From: Montifringilla adamsi
Taxonomy: Eukaryota; Chordata; Aves; Passeriformes; Passeridae
Reading direction: 5' to 3'
NCBI GenBank assembly: GCA_017590115.1
Contig: JAGGNK010006448.1
Coordinates: forward strand, 13,393,860 to 13,457,859
Length of the DNA stretch: 64,000 nucleotides
In this document: positions 1-13,085 of the stretch, piece after piece
How positions within the stretch are numbered: the first letter of the stretch is position 1
How the letters are laid out: each line of letters begins with the position of its first letter
The notes under the pieces: model-generated
The model's input: the letters and a program-made list of their open reading frames with translations, nothing else
Told to the model about the DNA's origin: nothing
Database searches by the model: none
Translations under genes and position numbers: made by a program

Positions 1-639
1 TCAACCCCTGTGAAATACTGTAACCTAGATGAATGCAGAAGGTCTGGCTTTCTCTTCAAGTTTAAATTTTGAAATTGGGCAGCTCAGGAGTGTTAATGTA
101 GCTTAAAAAAACTAAATGGCATCTAAACCTAACCCTTTGAAATCATATCAAAATAGCCTCTTGCAAGAGGCAATAATACAGTCCACAAATATAACTTATT
201 TCTGCATTCTTCCTTTTTTTATTTCTTTTTTTTTTAAATTTATTTTCAAACTCTGAGTACAAAGAAAACACCAACCATGGATACTGAAACTGTGCAATTT
301 GTTGTAATTATATTCCCCCCCATAGATTTAATGAAGGACTTTTAAGTACAATTTATCTTTGATAAATAGTCCCTCTACACAGAATGTTTATTAGATTGAC
401 AGCAGAATACACTCTGCAAGCTTTTTTTCCTTGCCACTTATGACTCAGATGAATTTTAATAGGAGTGAAAAGCTTTTATTTGCACAGTAATTTCACTTAA
501 GGATCATATCCTTCAGAAACTGGCAGACACTTGTATGTCTTGATTGCAAAACACACACTCAAGAGTAAAGAAACACGCATAAGATGCTATTATTTGGCTT
601 GTCACACTGCTGCAATTCTGTTTGCAGCTTATGTCACCG

Positions 640-980
640 GTTGTGCTATGGGCATCGCCCGCCCTGTCCGTGCGCACGGAGCGTGTGTCCGTGTGCGCTC
701 GCACACGTGCGCCTCCAAGGAGCCTGGAAGGATCCGCACGGAGCCCTGAGCGCGGTGGCTGGAGCTGGGAGAGGGCTTTGGGCTGGGAATCCTCAGTGCC
801 ACAGCCTCAATGCCATGGTGGTGCCTGCGGGAGGCTTGGGGTTAAAGCTGCTTTCTGCGTACAAAATGGTGCTGGTTTCCCCGTGCCACGGCGATTGTGA
901 CCGAGGCACGTGGCTGGGAATGGTCCTTAAATTTTGGGGCGCCGCTTACGGCTCCAGGGGACGTCGCTGTGGTATTTTAT
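640..980. promoter_or_regulatory. CpG-rich intronic pocket with hairpin and E-box
   Basis: The stretch is rich in CG dinucleotides within an AT-rich intron. At 690-707 there is a perfect inverted repeat with 8-nt arms and a 2-nt loop (CGTGTGCG-CT-CGCACACG). A CACGTG E-box overlaps its right arm at 704-709, and TGCGCAC at 671-677 resembles half of an NRF1 site. It could be an orphan CpG island or an enhancer. A promoter role is not shown by the sequence. Confidence 0.35.
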
Positions 981-1531
981 TACACTTACTGGGTGTGGTG
1001 GCAGGATCGGTTAATGTAACTGTTTGCCTCTGTTTCTGGTTAGAAGCGAGTATTTCTGAGTGAATGACTGCACTGTTCATCTCACAAAATGTTGTGTGTC
1101 CACACATCATTTATGGAGGACGATAATCCTCTGTTACGTTGTTTTAATTTGGCTTTGAAAGCTGCATTTTAAAGATGTCACTGCAGAGTTAATCACCTTT
1201 TGCACGCATTTCTAAATACCTTGTTCTGCTTCCTACAGAAGCAGAAGGTAGAGTCCCCCTTCACCAGAAGGATATCAGATTTTTCCTGTCCATGTAAAAA
1301 TGAAAAGTAAAGACATTTTATTGTTAATAAAACAATAGCTAATTGTTTTGGAGGAAAACATACTGTTCCAAGCAAGGTGTTGAACTTTACATCAGCAAAA
1401 TACGCATTTGAATTGTAAATGCCGTCCGTCGGATGCTTATTATTAAAACCTTTGTTTAAATTATTGATGAAGCGCGGTGCTGGCCTTCGCTCGGTGTGCC
1501 CTGGCGAGGCGCGAGTGTCGCGCAGAGACCT

Positions 1532-1546
1532 GCTGCCATCTACTGG
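1532..1546 (-). promoter_or_regulatory. Candidate CTCF binding site
   Basis: The 15 bases GCTGCCATCTACTGG match the reverse complement of the CTCF core CCASYAGRKGGCRSY at every position. The site sits in a locally GC-rich, CpG-bearing patch (about 1475-1620) within a PCCA intron. The match is seen directly; occupancy is inference. Confidence 0.55.
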
Positions 1547-1568
1547 CTCCGTGCGCTCCCTCCCGGGC

Positions 1569-1597
1569 GCCGTCCGTCCGTCCGTCTGTCTGTCTGA
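1569..1597. repeat. (CCGT)n/(CTGT)n tetranucleotide repeat
   Basis: About three CCGT units are followed by about three CTGT units. This is what CpG-to-TpG decay of one end of a CCGT array would produce. It lies about 25 bp downstream of the CTCF-type motif. Confidence 0.7.
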
Positions 1598-2417
1598 GGG
1601 CAGGGAGCTCGCCAAGTAATGGCAAGTTTTTGAAAACTAAAAGCTCTTGGGCCGAAATCACTTTAGGCAATATTTATGTACCTTCCGAAAGGTTTTATTT
1701 AAAGGGATGCTCTCACCTGAGGGTCATCATATTCCCCTCTGTTTTTAATCCCTATTAAACATGCTAGAGAAAACAGTACTTTCTCCAGATAGGTGATGGC
1801 TGCTGAAAGGGGTTTATTGCAGATAAAGTATATTCAATACAACGACGTTTGATTGTTCTGCTTATGCATGAAAAATCAGAATTGAAATGGAATTAATAGG
1901 TTTTAATTGCAAAATCCAAGCAAATTACTAACTTCAAACATTACATACATGGTAAATATTTAAAAGGTAAACATAATGTTTAAGATCAGTCGTGTCATTG
2001 ACAGTCTGGCAGACTTTCCCAAAAGGTCGTTTTCCAGTTCATCACTGCACTGGAAAAGAGTCCTTCAATATTCCTTATCCACCAAACATAATGTGCAGCA
2101 AGCATAAGGTCATTTTTGTTTTTAAATTTGAATCTCCCCTCTCTACCCCAAATTTTAAAATGAATCTGACATCTCCTTACTGTACTTGATTCTTTGGTTT
2201 TATGTGCACTTTGCTGCAGACTGGGGTTGCATATTTTTCTTTCTACATCCTGAAAATGAAACTCTGAATAAGGGTTTCAAACAGTGTTTTTTAGACACTC
2301 CCGTGAAGAACAGCTAACAGATGTATTACATAAAAATATGCCGTAAAGTAATGCAGGTTATTGACTGGAATTCACCAAGGTTCAATTTTCTAAACTAGTC
2401 CTCTTCCTATTCTTTAG

Positions 2418-2558
2418 TACAAATTGCAAATACTGACGAAGGTTGCTGCGGAGCTGAGCAAGTACATGCCAGAGAAAGCAGCAGAGGACACCTCCAGCAT
2501 TTTGAGATCTCCTATGCCTGGAACGGTGGTGGCAGTTTCTGTCAAGCCTGGGGACATG
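2418..2558 (+). CDS. PCCA: PCCA coding exon: start of biotin-carrier region
   Basis: This internal exon of propionyl-CoA carboxylase alpha encodes 47 residues in phase 0 at both ends. The acceptor is TTCTTTAG|TACAAA and the donor GACATG|GTAAGA. The translation starts [13 protein letters not shown] and contains [18 protein letters not shown], which closely matches vertebrate PCCA just before the biotin-attachment site. PCCA is the biotin-bearing alpha chain of the mitochondrial alpha6beta6 enzyme that carboxylates propionyl-CoA to D-methylmalonyl-CoA. This exon holds the linker from the carboxylase core and the first strands of the biotinyl domain. It joins in frame to the exon at 14870. The gene starts outside the window, so upstream exons are absent. 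Confidence 0.95.
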
Positions 2559-2920
2559 GTAAGAAATGTGATCTATATGTCTGTGTTTTCATTATATATT
2601 CCACAGAAATTTCGCCTTGATGCAACTGAAACTACAGGTCACACAGTTTGATGTGGGGTGTTTTTGTTGTTGTGGTTTTGTTTCTTTTTTTTTTTTTTTA
2701 ATCACCTGTGCTGAAGGATGTGTGCTACTTTTAGTTCGAATGTTAAAAACTAAGAAAGAAACCCAATTCAAATTAAACTGGCTTTAAAAGAAAAATTTTC
2801 AGCCTGGCACAAGTTCACAGCAGAAACTCAAAGAGATAGCTTGGTTTTGTATCCCAAATACCTTGAGGGGCAGGACAGGTAGAAAGGAGAAAATGGTGAG
2901 TAAATTCACATAAGTGTGTG

Positions 2921-2928
2921 TCTGTCTG

Positions 2929-2963
<35 letters not shown>

Positions 2964-2964
2964 C
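2921..2964. repeat. (TCTG)n(TCTA)n microsatellite
   Basis: A short TCTG run passes into about ten TCTA units, preceded by a GTGTGTG run. It is a compound tetranucleotide microsatellite in a PCCA intron and is probably length-polymorphic. Confidence 0.9.
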
Positions 2965-4599
2965 TGTATATAAAAGCTGTTAGTGCTAGCAGGAGGAAAT
3001 TGTTGATTTTCTGCCCTGAAGTAATGAAAATATTACTTGAAAAAAAGAAAGAAGGGGACATGGGACAGATGTTTAACTTTACCTTTTTTTTTTTTTGGTT
3101 GTTTGTTTTTTAAGGAGCCCTGTGTTATCGTTTTGCAAGACACATGAGTTGGGAATTCTATGCTGGGAATTTCCAGGCTCATGTGGTAGTCTTCTTGTCT
3201 TGCAGAAGGAATAAACTTGCCATACAGAAGGGCAAGGGATTATGCTGTTGCTTGTCTGGGGATTTCCAGTGCTCCTTACCTCACATTGAGTTGGAAACAA
3301 ATTTTTGTTTTAAAGTTGTGTATGAACACTGTCTTGAACTCAGCTTCATATGAAATTCTACCACATTGTATCATTTCTAAGGTCGAAGCCCTTATGTCTC
3401 ATAACCATTGAAAACAAGGTAGTGAGAGCAGATACAGGAGTATTTGAATTGGGTAGTGCATATTAATTTTAAAGTATTGTCAGTTAAATGATGCCATAAA
3501 CATGTATGTAGCACTTAGATACAAACATAAGCTTCAGTCACAGGGTTCATAATTTATGGCAATGAAACCTAGATTTTCTTGAAAGATGATTCAAAAATGG
3601 GATCAAGATCTGAAATTCAAAATCAGGATTGCACTTACTATGACAGTCATCGATCATGCTGGCAAAGTGGTATATTTGCTTACATTTTGCTATGATACCA
3701 GCTTTGGTTTTAAAAGATGTGACTGTTTCTGTCTGTGTACAGTGAAAACAGAGTCATCATGTTAATATAAAAGATTTGTAGGTGCCCATGTTTGTAGTAA
3801 TGAAATAAAGAGTATTTCAGAGGAAAAATATCTAAGCTGGTAAGAAATTAGAAATTCTTCTAGCTTCTACACTTGGCTTTCTTGTCTATGATCTATACAT
3901 GTACGCACACAGTTTAGATACTTTAAAACAAAAGAACAGTATTCATTTAAAATATTCTTTATGTCATGACATGGACAGAGGAATCTGCTTTCTTTGTCAA
4001 GGGCAGAACAAGTGGCTGAATGAGGAAGATCATAAGCAAATACTTTTTGTGAAAAATTAAGGGAAATATTTTTAAGTCAAGGATTTTAAGACTTTAAACA
4101 TTTGTTTAATATTTACTTTTGGGAAGTTTAATTCTAAATGTTACCAGCCTTCTTGCCCTGAAGAATAGTTCTTGTTGTCTTGAAAGAATATAATCAGTGG
4201 AGAAGGAGGCCAGAGCCTAAGGGATTTTAAGTAAATAAATAAATGAACCTCCCTCCACAAATCTACAAGTGGTGCTGTGCATCAGAGCACAAGTTGTTAA
4301 ATAATGTGTGTGAGATTTCTTTTTTCCCTTCTCCTCTCCTGCAGCTTTTTGCTGGAGGCACTGAGTGGCAGAGCATTTGAACAGCATAATCTACGTTCTG
4401 CTGACCTGAGCTTGTCATTGCTAATTGTGTGGCTTTAATTGCAAAAAACACATTTGCGTTATTGAAAAGGGTTTAGCTTAAATCCTTCCTTTTCAGGACT
4501 AGTGTCAAAACGTTAAAAAAAAGCGAGCCAGCCAGCGATTGAGGGTAACAGAATGAGGGTAACATCAGCTATCGGCTCTGAATAAGCAGTGGGATGGTG

Positions 4600-5190
4600 G
4601 GATTCAGATTACTCCTCTTGCCTGTCTGTCACAACCCAGCTCACGCACTACAGCTGCTGAAGGCATGATGGGCAGGGAACTGTAGCTCCTCGACAAATAC
4701 AGCTCTTTTTGTTGCACTGCTTGGGAAAAGTCTAATTTCTTTAGTGTGGTGGAGAAATGGGAATTTAAGTAGCTCCTATTCTGCGTGCTTGCCACTGGGT
4801 TTGGCAGCTCAGATTTGCACGGTGTGTGAAAACAGCACAGCTGAAAAATGGGAGAAGGCGAGGTAGTTGTCCATCCTTCCCCTCAGGTGTTGCTGCTGCT
4901 AGCAATAAAGCTGTCAGGTTATAGCTGCTCTGAGACTGCCTGCCCTAAGCTCTGAGCTGTGCACTACAGTGTTAGTGCAGCACAGCCCCTGTGCTCACAG
5001 AGACGCGCTCAGAGCGGTCAGCAGCACGGGGAGCTGAGCTGTCACCCCCCTCCCTCAGGTGTAACTTTACAAATGGTGAAAAAGCTCCGAGAGAGGGTCA
5101 CCTCATCTCTGTGTGACTGGCCGTGCTTGCAAACCCGTGTTTATTGCCTACGGTTCAGCTACGGGGCATCGCGCCCGGCCAGGTAAAGCA
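4600..5190. other. GC-richer intronic patch with ZNF143-like half motif
   Basis: The base composition rises above that of the surrounding intron. Around 4645-4690 there is an ACTACAGCTG stretch, a GCATGATGGG stretch and then GGGAACTGTAG. These resemble parts of the ZNF143 promoter element (ACTACAATTCCCAGCATGC type), but the full motif is interrupted. There is no coherent reading frame. It could be an intronic enhancer or nothing functional. Confidence 0.2.
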
Positions 5191-8100
5191 TATGGCGTTT
5201 GTTCGTCCCTCTCCATGTTTCTGTAGCCAAAGGAGGGGGCAGTGCTGATCTCTGGGTTAGCTTTCCCCACTCGATGTGTCATTGTTTTTACTTGAAGCAT
5301 AGTGTTCTCTTTCGGCTGCTGCTGCTGAGAAATACTTTGGTCTGGTGAAGCCAGATAGAAGATTGCGTGAGCACCCTCTATCCAGCTGGTCTGATAAGCA
5401 GTTTTCAATTCATTTTTTTGCCAAAAGATATTGCATATGCAAGGAATTTATTTTCTTTTGTCTGTAAGATGATCTGTAGATTTTAGTAACACAGTGGGGA
5501 AGTGCTGTTTGTCATTTAGAGAGAAGCAGAACTTGCGATGCTGCCAATTTCTTTAGGTTTTTAGTTACTTTCTACTTTCTTTATTTTCCTTCATGTGATC
5601 AGAAGACTGTAATTAGTTGTCACTCAGTTATTCCTGGAAGCACAATGAAGGCACTCAGAAGCAGAAAGCAACATAAACAATGAAACAGAAATCTGGCTGA
5701 CTAGAAAGAAGGTTAATTTTATTTAGGGAAAGAAGATTTAAATTTAGATTACATTCCTCATAACAGAGTCCCATTAATAGAGGAAATATATCCCTTATTG
5801 GGGAATGAGGGTGTTTGTGTATTTGTTTTCTAAGCAGTTGCTAATGATTATATGCATTAGGATGAAATTTAGTTTTGGGAGAATTAATTACTTTTTGGTT
5901 CCTCATGGTGCCATAGGCCAGAGAAACCACTGGACTTCAAGAGTCCAGGCAAGAAGTTCACTCTGTTTTTGCTAACCCTGGTGGCAGCACAAGGCAGCCC
6001 TGGTAGCACACAGCAGGATTTTTATGCCAGAGTGTGGAGATAGCACTGCACATGGTTCTAATCTCACCATAGCTACCGCAAAGACAGCACCATAAAAACT
6101 ACTAAAGCTGCACAAATTCCTTTATTTACTCAGAGGGCAGGACATGGGCGGGCACTTGAAAATACTTCTTTGTGTTGAGTTTTTTGGCGTGGTTTTTGTG
6201 CATGTAGGATTCTGCGCACTGAAAGTGCAGGAGTGGGGAAAGCTCTAGATCCTAATGGTTGCACAGGTAAAGCAGTGTTTTGTTCCTAAAGCAAACACAC
6301 CCAAGGTGTTCCCACTACTGATTCCAAATTTGGTAGTCTGAACTGTCCACAGCAAAAAAGAAAGATCTTAGCTGTCCTGATTGCCTTGTAGCCTTTGCTG
6401 TATTTTCACCTATGAACATAGCTTTTGCTTTTTCAGTTTGCGGTCTGTCAGGAATGCAAAGGTGTTTTTCTTTCAGCTGTGTTTCCGTTGCTTGTTTTTT
6501 CCTTTTTAGTAACATTAGCCAGGACAGGTGTTGTTACTAAGCTAAGCATTGGTCAATATGCTAATGCCTAATACCTGGCAGCCTAAATCACTTTAATGAT
6601 TCCCCCCCCAACTTAAATATGTCAAAGGAAACCACCCCTGGGTGAACACCGCAATGTTATTGAGTCTTTAAGGACTACAGCCAAAAGAAGATGATTAATT
6701 ATTTTCACAAAAGTTTCTAAATTGCCTCTCTTTCCAGTAGATTAAGATTACTCCAGGTTTTGGAAGTTATCACCATTGAAGCAATTTTTCAAATGTAATT
6801 TTCTCATATAAAAATCCCTTATGATTTCAGCTAGTGTAGCTGTGGGCATTAATACTGTATGGGATGAATTTTTCCCTACCAAAATGTCAGCTGTTAAATG
6901 TAGATGCTAATTGTCTCGTAATTTCAAAACTGGGTAACTTGAAGGCTGCTGTTTTAGTTGTGTAAATTATGAAAGACACTACTGTGTTTCCACCTTTTAA
7001 AAGTAATTAAAGAAATAAGTTTTAAACTGCATTCATCTTTCAGTTCAGCTGCTTGCATTTTATTTCAATTTCTCCTGTTATTCTTTAGAAGAATAGTTTC
7101 TAAGAAAATCTTTATTCACCATTTTTCCATCTCACAAACCTTGGGAAGGTTTTGCTATGGGAAAATATGTTTTGTTTGACCTCAACTGCTGACATGCTCA
7201 CTACTACAAAGCAAAACAAAAGAGCTTTCTAAATTCTGTTTGTCACTACTTCATTCATTCCTGTGAAAGAAAAGGTGAAGTTTTAACCTTACCTGTTGTC
7301 ATCAGGCAGTTGTGTGTTGTTTAAAGTTGTATTTGCCATTCAGACCTCAAAATCCTAAAAAAAAAAAAATCTCTTTTCAAATCTTATACTAATTGAAATT
7401 TATAGCAGAGAAACAACATCCAGGTTAAAACAGAAAAAATGTATTTGCTTAAGTTTCACGTTCCATTTGGATAAATATGGTATCAATTGTTTAGTAAGAT
7501 ATTATTTAATTTAAATACAACTTTTGTCTTGTGTATGAATGTTTTTCCTTTTGTTGTCTTCCCTTTTTTTTCCCCTTTCACTCCTTTTCTTGCTCCTGTT
7601 CTTCAGAACAAATATAAACTCCACTTGTCAGTTGAAGGGAATTTGCAAACTTGACCAAATATGGTCACAAAGCTTACATAGTTGTTATGATTCTGTGTAT
7701 TTGACAATTTTCTCGGGGTTTATCTTTTGGAAAAACCCTGTTGGTAAACAGGAAATGTTCATGGTTGTATAATATCCAGAGTAAAAGTAATTAAATATTT
7801 CACCGTTTTTATTACCTTGGGCCATGAGTAATAATTGTAGTTACATTGAAAAAAATTTAACTATAATAACATTTCATAATATTTTTTTTTATTTGACTTG
7901 AAAAAGAATTTACTATATATTTTATGCAATTGCACAGTCTGAGATTTGTCTTCCAGTACAGTATAATTAAGAAGGAAATCCTATTATGGTAAGTTAGAAA
8001 TAGTCAATATTATTAGAGTTTCCTCCTAGGAGAAAAAATGTTACCAATCCTTTGAGAAGAATTCATACAATTTTTAAATTATTATTTTGGTGTGCTTTGC

Positions 8101-10699
8101 CTTTTCAAATAATAAACAACTTTTTAGCTATTACTAAAAAAATTGATTGATACAGATTAGGCTGAGTTAGCAGAAGAATAGCCCCAGAAGTGCTCTGCCT
8201 GAATATCACTTGCCCAGCAGCCTGGGATGGCAGAGGCAGTTGGGGCAGTGTGTTTTGGATAAGTGGGAGTGCAATGACCAGTGCTGATTGCTGTCAGGGG
8301 GACATCAGTGACCTTTAGTCAGAGGTCAGAAGATGTGGGATGTGCTATGTTCAGCTTCAATTGTTAAAAAAAAGTTTAGTAATGATTTGTCAAGTACTAT
8401 TAATTGCTGTTAATTATATTTGCAGTTCTGTAGCTCTGGTTTCAAAGTTAATTTGGAAAGAAGAGAAAACTTGCACTAATTATTTTACGTGGTAATGGAC
8501 AATGCCAAGGAATTGCAATTGTTGCTTATCCAATTCCTCTTGATTTGTTTTCTTGTTGGATGCTGGCTGCCAGATTGCCAGTAAGTCAGAGAGAAAAAAA
8601 TCTGGGAAGGGAATGATACCAGCATGGACTAAATTTAAACAACAAATAAACAAACAAAATTCCCAGTATCTTCATAAATAGTGAATGCATACTTAATTCA
8701 CTGCTCAGTGATTTTGCACAAGCATAAACAAGGTGCATGCTTGCAGTTATTTTGCAGAAGGCTACAAGAGAGGATAACTCTCCTTCATATGGCACTATCT
8801 TGCATTGTCCCTTTTCACTTAAAAGGCTCAACAGGGACTTAGGCTGCAGTATAGTGGAAATTGTGAGTGATGTTTACTGGTGTCTTCCCAAAGATGAGGA
8901 AGGAGATATCAGTAAAATACAACTCTCACTTCACTCTTAACCAAATCTAAGCTCGTATTTGCTTCGGGCTGTCATTGTTTCTTTCCACTACAGCTCCAAG
9001 AGCCTTAACAATGTTCCGCATCAGAGCACCTGTGTTCTAAATATAATGGTCTTAAAAATGTAATTGAGGGATTTTCACTTTTGTAGGCAAATCAGCAGGG
9101 TTGATATTGATCTGTCTTTTTAGGGAGCCACAGTGCACCAGAAGGTGATACTGTAGAGGGCCCCGTAAACCCTCGGAGCCTTCTGTCTAATTTGGCAGAA
9201 AAACACAGAATGTCGGACAACAAAAGAACGATCCGATTCCGTAAGAAATCTTCATCCCTCCCACCTCCTTTTCACAAGATAAAAAAAAGAGACTTAATTT
9301 TTTCAGCTGCACACAATGATTTGGTGCTCACTCTTGCATTGAAACAGTTGCTGTCAAAACAGGCAGGAAACAGTTTTCTTTTAATTGCTGAAATCATTCG
9401 GAAGTGCTTCATGCACGGCTTCTATACAGCAGATGCTGTGCATTAATTGGCCTGTGTAGGGCTGACCCAGGGTTCCTTGCAGCGGGCCCAATTTTAGGCA
9501 GAGGGTTTAAATAGCTTATTTCTTATTTTGTATAACCTGGTGTACATTATGAGCGCGCCTGCACGTGGGGTATTTCATGGTCTGCAGTTTCTAATGTCAT
9601 GTGGGTTTCAAAACCTGTGCTTCTCTGGTAATGTACTAGCAGCAGGTAAGCTCTAAATACCATCCATCAGGAGCTAATTTTTTATCCAGATACTCCAATG
9701 ACTGATGAACCTGTCTTTTGTATGAATGTTCAGCACAGGAGAAAGCCATATGCCCCTGGCACTGGTTCCTATGCATTCTTTACAGTTTGTAGGGAGGAGA
9801 TTAAGGAAAAAACAAACCCTTACATTTACACGTCTTTCATTTATTTAGCAGTTAGCACTTTCTAAAATAGCTTTTTTATTTTTTTTTAACAGTGAAAAGA
9901 GATTTAGGTATTTTAAAGCAATGTGACTACCACTACTCATTTTCTTTATCAGGAATATTACTGCACACCCTTAATAGGGAACCTTGTTTTGCTACTCCCC
10001 GTCTGTTCAAAACAGACCTTAGCCCATTAGAAGGTCCTCCCTTGTGTGGGAAGACCACAGCTGTTACTGTAAATCTCATCCAGTAACTGTATCACCCCCA
10101 TTTTGTGGCTCTGAAGGATGAAATTGAGAAATGGAATACTGTGCAGTCATCCTTTACATCTCCAATTTTAGGCCTTTGCACATCATTTTCATGCTTTTAT
10201 TCCAAATCAAACAACATTAGTGAGCAACACCACTCTGTGCTAAATGCCTGGTGTCTAAGCAGCACCTACAATCTTTGTTTTTGGAGGATTTAGGATTGGG
10301 AGGCAAGTTGGGGTTTTGTTGTTGGTGGGTTTTTTAATTTTAGTTTTTTAATAACTAAATTCTTTTCTCTCCTTTGTCCCCCACCAAATCTTTCCCAGTC
10401 CCCAGAGTTTGTCAGAAGCAGAAATCCAGATGGTAGTGAGGTGCCTAAGATGGAGGATGCTCTGTTATGCCTCCAAAGAGGAAGTGGGAGCTCAGTATGG
10501 CTTACAAACACAACTTTAAAAAGGCTTCTGTTTCTTTAAATCCTTCTGAATAAAGTGGATCTAACTTCTTGTGAAGGATATTGGGGGCTTTAATCAGAAA
10601 TAAGAAGTGGTTTAAATCATTAGCACAACAAAGCAAACTATAAGCTTGAAGATAAAAGTCTCAGGGGAAAGAGTCCTCTGAAAATAAATGGGACTTGAT

Positions 10700-11290
10700 A
10701 GATTTCCATATCATTTATAACTTCCCTTAATTACACTTGGAAGACTTGCCAGTAAAACTGGAAAATTGGCAGCCTATATCCATTATAGTAATTTTGCCGA
10801 CCATGGCAAGCAGCTGGCTTTACTGGATTTTATTTCCCATCACTCACAATTAATCATCAGCTGGAGATGTCTGAAACTCCTCAAAACGTAGCAATACTGT
10901 GTGACATTCAGGCCTCCTTAAAATGCTGAAATCTGCTGAGTAAATGGGCCGAGTTCCCCTTCCAGCGAACTCATTTTGGTGCGAGGCAGGCTGCCGGTTA
11001 ATGAGTGCCACTTCGATAATCGGATGCGAATGTGAACCCTGACCTCATGTCAAAGGAGAGGACGCAGCAAGCTGGATAAAAGATCCGTGATTCAGATCTG
11101 CAAACTTTACACCAATTAGACAGAGAGCGGGGAAATACATCAGCGCCCATTGGGTTTATCAGAAAGACTTGTGGGGCTTGTGACCATTTTGTAAGCCTAA
11201 CATGGGAGACGTCCTGTCACAATCATTAAGTCTTTACCCGATGACGCACTGAAGTCTGCAGAAAGTGCACCATATTCACAAAGATCCCGT
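10700..11290. promoter_or_regulatory. Candidate conserved enhancer block
   Basis: This repeat-free block of about 590 bp is dense in motifs typical of vertebrate developmental enhancers. There is a homeodomain TAATTA at 10728-10733, CAGCTG E-boxes at 10811-10816 and 10858-10863, TAATGA at 10999-11004 and GATAATCGG just after. TGACCT (a nuclear-receptor half site) and TCAAAG (a TCF/LEF core) fall within 11040-11055. There are no low-complexity tracts. PCCA adjoins ZIC2/ZIC5 in vertebrates, and its introns are plausible hosts of their enhancers. Conservation cannot be measured here. Confidence 0.35.
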
Positions 11291-12890
11291 GCTAGCGACG
11301 CCCTCGGGTGTGCGCCGTCTTTTCGTGCTCCCGAGCTCTAAAGAGCCCTGTCTGTGAGTGAGGATGGTCTTTGTGCTCCTCACGTAGGTGCAGTGGGAGC
11401 AGGTCAGCATTGCTGCTTCTCACATTCTGCTTACACCCTGTGGCATGAGTTGCTTGGTTGGGAAATGACTGGAGACAATTCCCTGTCCTGTGTGTAACCT
11501 TTTGGCCAGTGGAGAGAACAGCCACCGTGCTGTCCCTGAGTGACTCAAACAGCACCACTGACAGTCCCAAATTCACGTTGCAATTGTTAGCAGCATGTTA
11601 AGTACCTCCTCTTCAATGATCTTTTCTTTTTCTTTCTCTTTTCTATTTTTCACTTTTCACTCCTTGAACTGCACCATGCAGAAATAAACTGCTAAAATGC
11701 AGACTGCAGGTCTACCAGTTAGTCACTCATTTATTTTGATATACCAGGCAACATAAAGGTCGATTTGTTTGTGGTGTAACTCTGTGGAAAAGATACCTGA
11801 GATTAATTTCTTTTAAGAAAAGGAGCCCTTTTACTTTACTTGGTTCAAAGAAATGAGATTTCTTTTTGTTTGATTTTAGTTGCCTGTTTTGACAGATTTG
11901 GGTCATCACTGAGACCTCTCTAAATGGAAATGTAAAGATGGTGGTTTTCACTGGTTTACCGTCCACTGAAAGAAATAAATTATAGAATGAAAATACAGCA
12001 TTAAAAGTGGTCCAGATAAATCCTTAAATAAGTTAGACAGCAAGAACTTGTACACATCTCTGCGGTTTTCATTTGCAGGCTAAATAACAGGCAAAATGAA
12101 ATGTGCAATTATAGAATGAAAGAAATTGGACAATGCCCAAAAGACTGAAAAAGAGGAAAGAGAGATACAAGTGCCTAATTTTAGGATTTGTCGCTTTTCA
12201 ACACAATGAGTGGAGCTGTAAAGGTTTAACATAAGAACAGTAATTAAACTTCTGTTCTTAAGTGACACTTGCGCCAAGATAATTTTCAACAAATTACACA
12301 TCATCAGAGGTACTGACACGGCGTTTTCACACGTGGTACCTGCTGAAAGCGCCTCCTTCCTTTCAAATTAGTAAGTATCCAAATTAGTGGATACTTCGAC
12401 TATAAGTTTTGTGGGTTGAGGGGGTTGTTTCCTTCCCAGACACTGTGTCCTTTGTCATCAACCCCAGCATGCATTATATAAAACACAAAAACTTCATTTT
12501 TGAGAAAGAGGGGAAACTGAGAAGAAATTCAGATTAAGGGATATTTCCATCCCACAATCACTAGCACTTCCTGTCATTTTAGCACCATACTTTAGACCTA
12601 CTGAGACAATTCCATACTTTTCCCATAGATGTGTTTCCAGAACTCTGTTTAGGTAATTGCTGACTGGTTCCTTTGCACACCATCCTTCTGATGAAGCCAT
12701 GCCACAGTTAAATGTAACTGCTCTAGGAGAGAGTTTCTTGTGGCCTTGTAATTAGGCCACTGAATTCAGATCTGTTGTCCTTAGCATCTCAATCTTCAGC
12801 AACCCCTAGAGGTCTGTGTTCTTGGCTCTCTGATAGCAGAGCTTAACCAGAGGGTGGCAAAGTTGTTTCTGAAATGCATAACAGCACTAT

Positions 12891-12961
12891 TAAAAAAAAC
12901 AAAAAAACAAAAAAACCCAAAAAACAAAAAACAAAAAAAAAACCCACTAAAAAACCAAAAA
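12891..12961. repeat. A-rich (AAAAAAC)n tract
   Basis: An impure A-rich array broken by single and double C residues. It is low-complexity sequence in a PCCA intron. Confidence 0.85.
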
Positions 12962-13085
12962 CTCTTCCAACAAAATTTCTTGCCTGTTTTTTTCCCCTTC
13001 TCTTTGAATCCAAAGTAGATATTCATTGCTTCCTCATAACCTCAGAAATGTTAGGAAAGTTCAGAGCAGATGGAAGAAAAGTAAT

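Larger units (their letters stand above)
1..2417 (+). other. PCCA: PCCA intron, 3' part
   Basis: This is intronic sequence upstream of the first PCCA exon in the window and ends in a pyrimidine-rich stretch and TTTAG at 2413-2417. I see no coding exon in it. It is mostly AT-rich. Exceptions are a CpG-rich pocket at about 640-980 and a second GC-rich patch at about 1475-1620 with a CTCF-type motif; both are listed separately. The flanking exon assigns it to PCCA. Confidence 0.8.
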
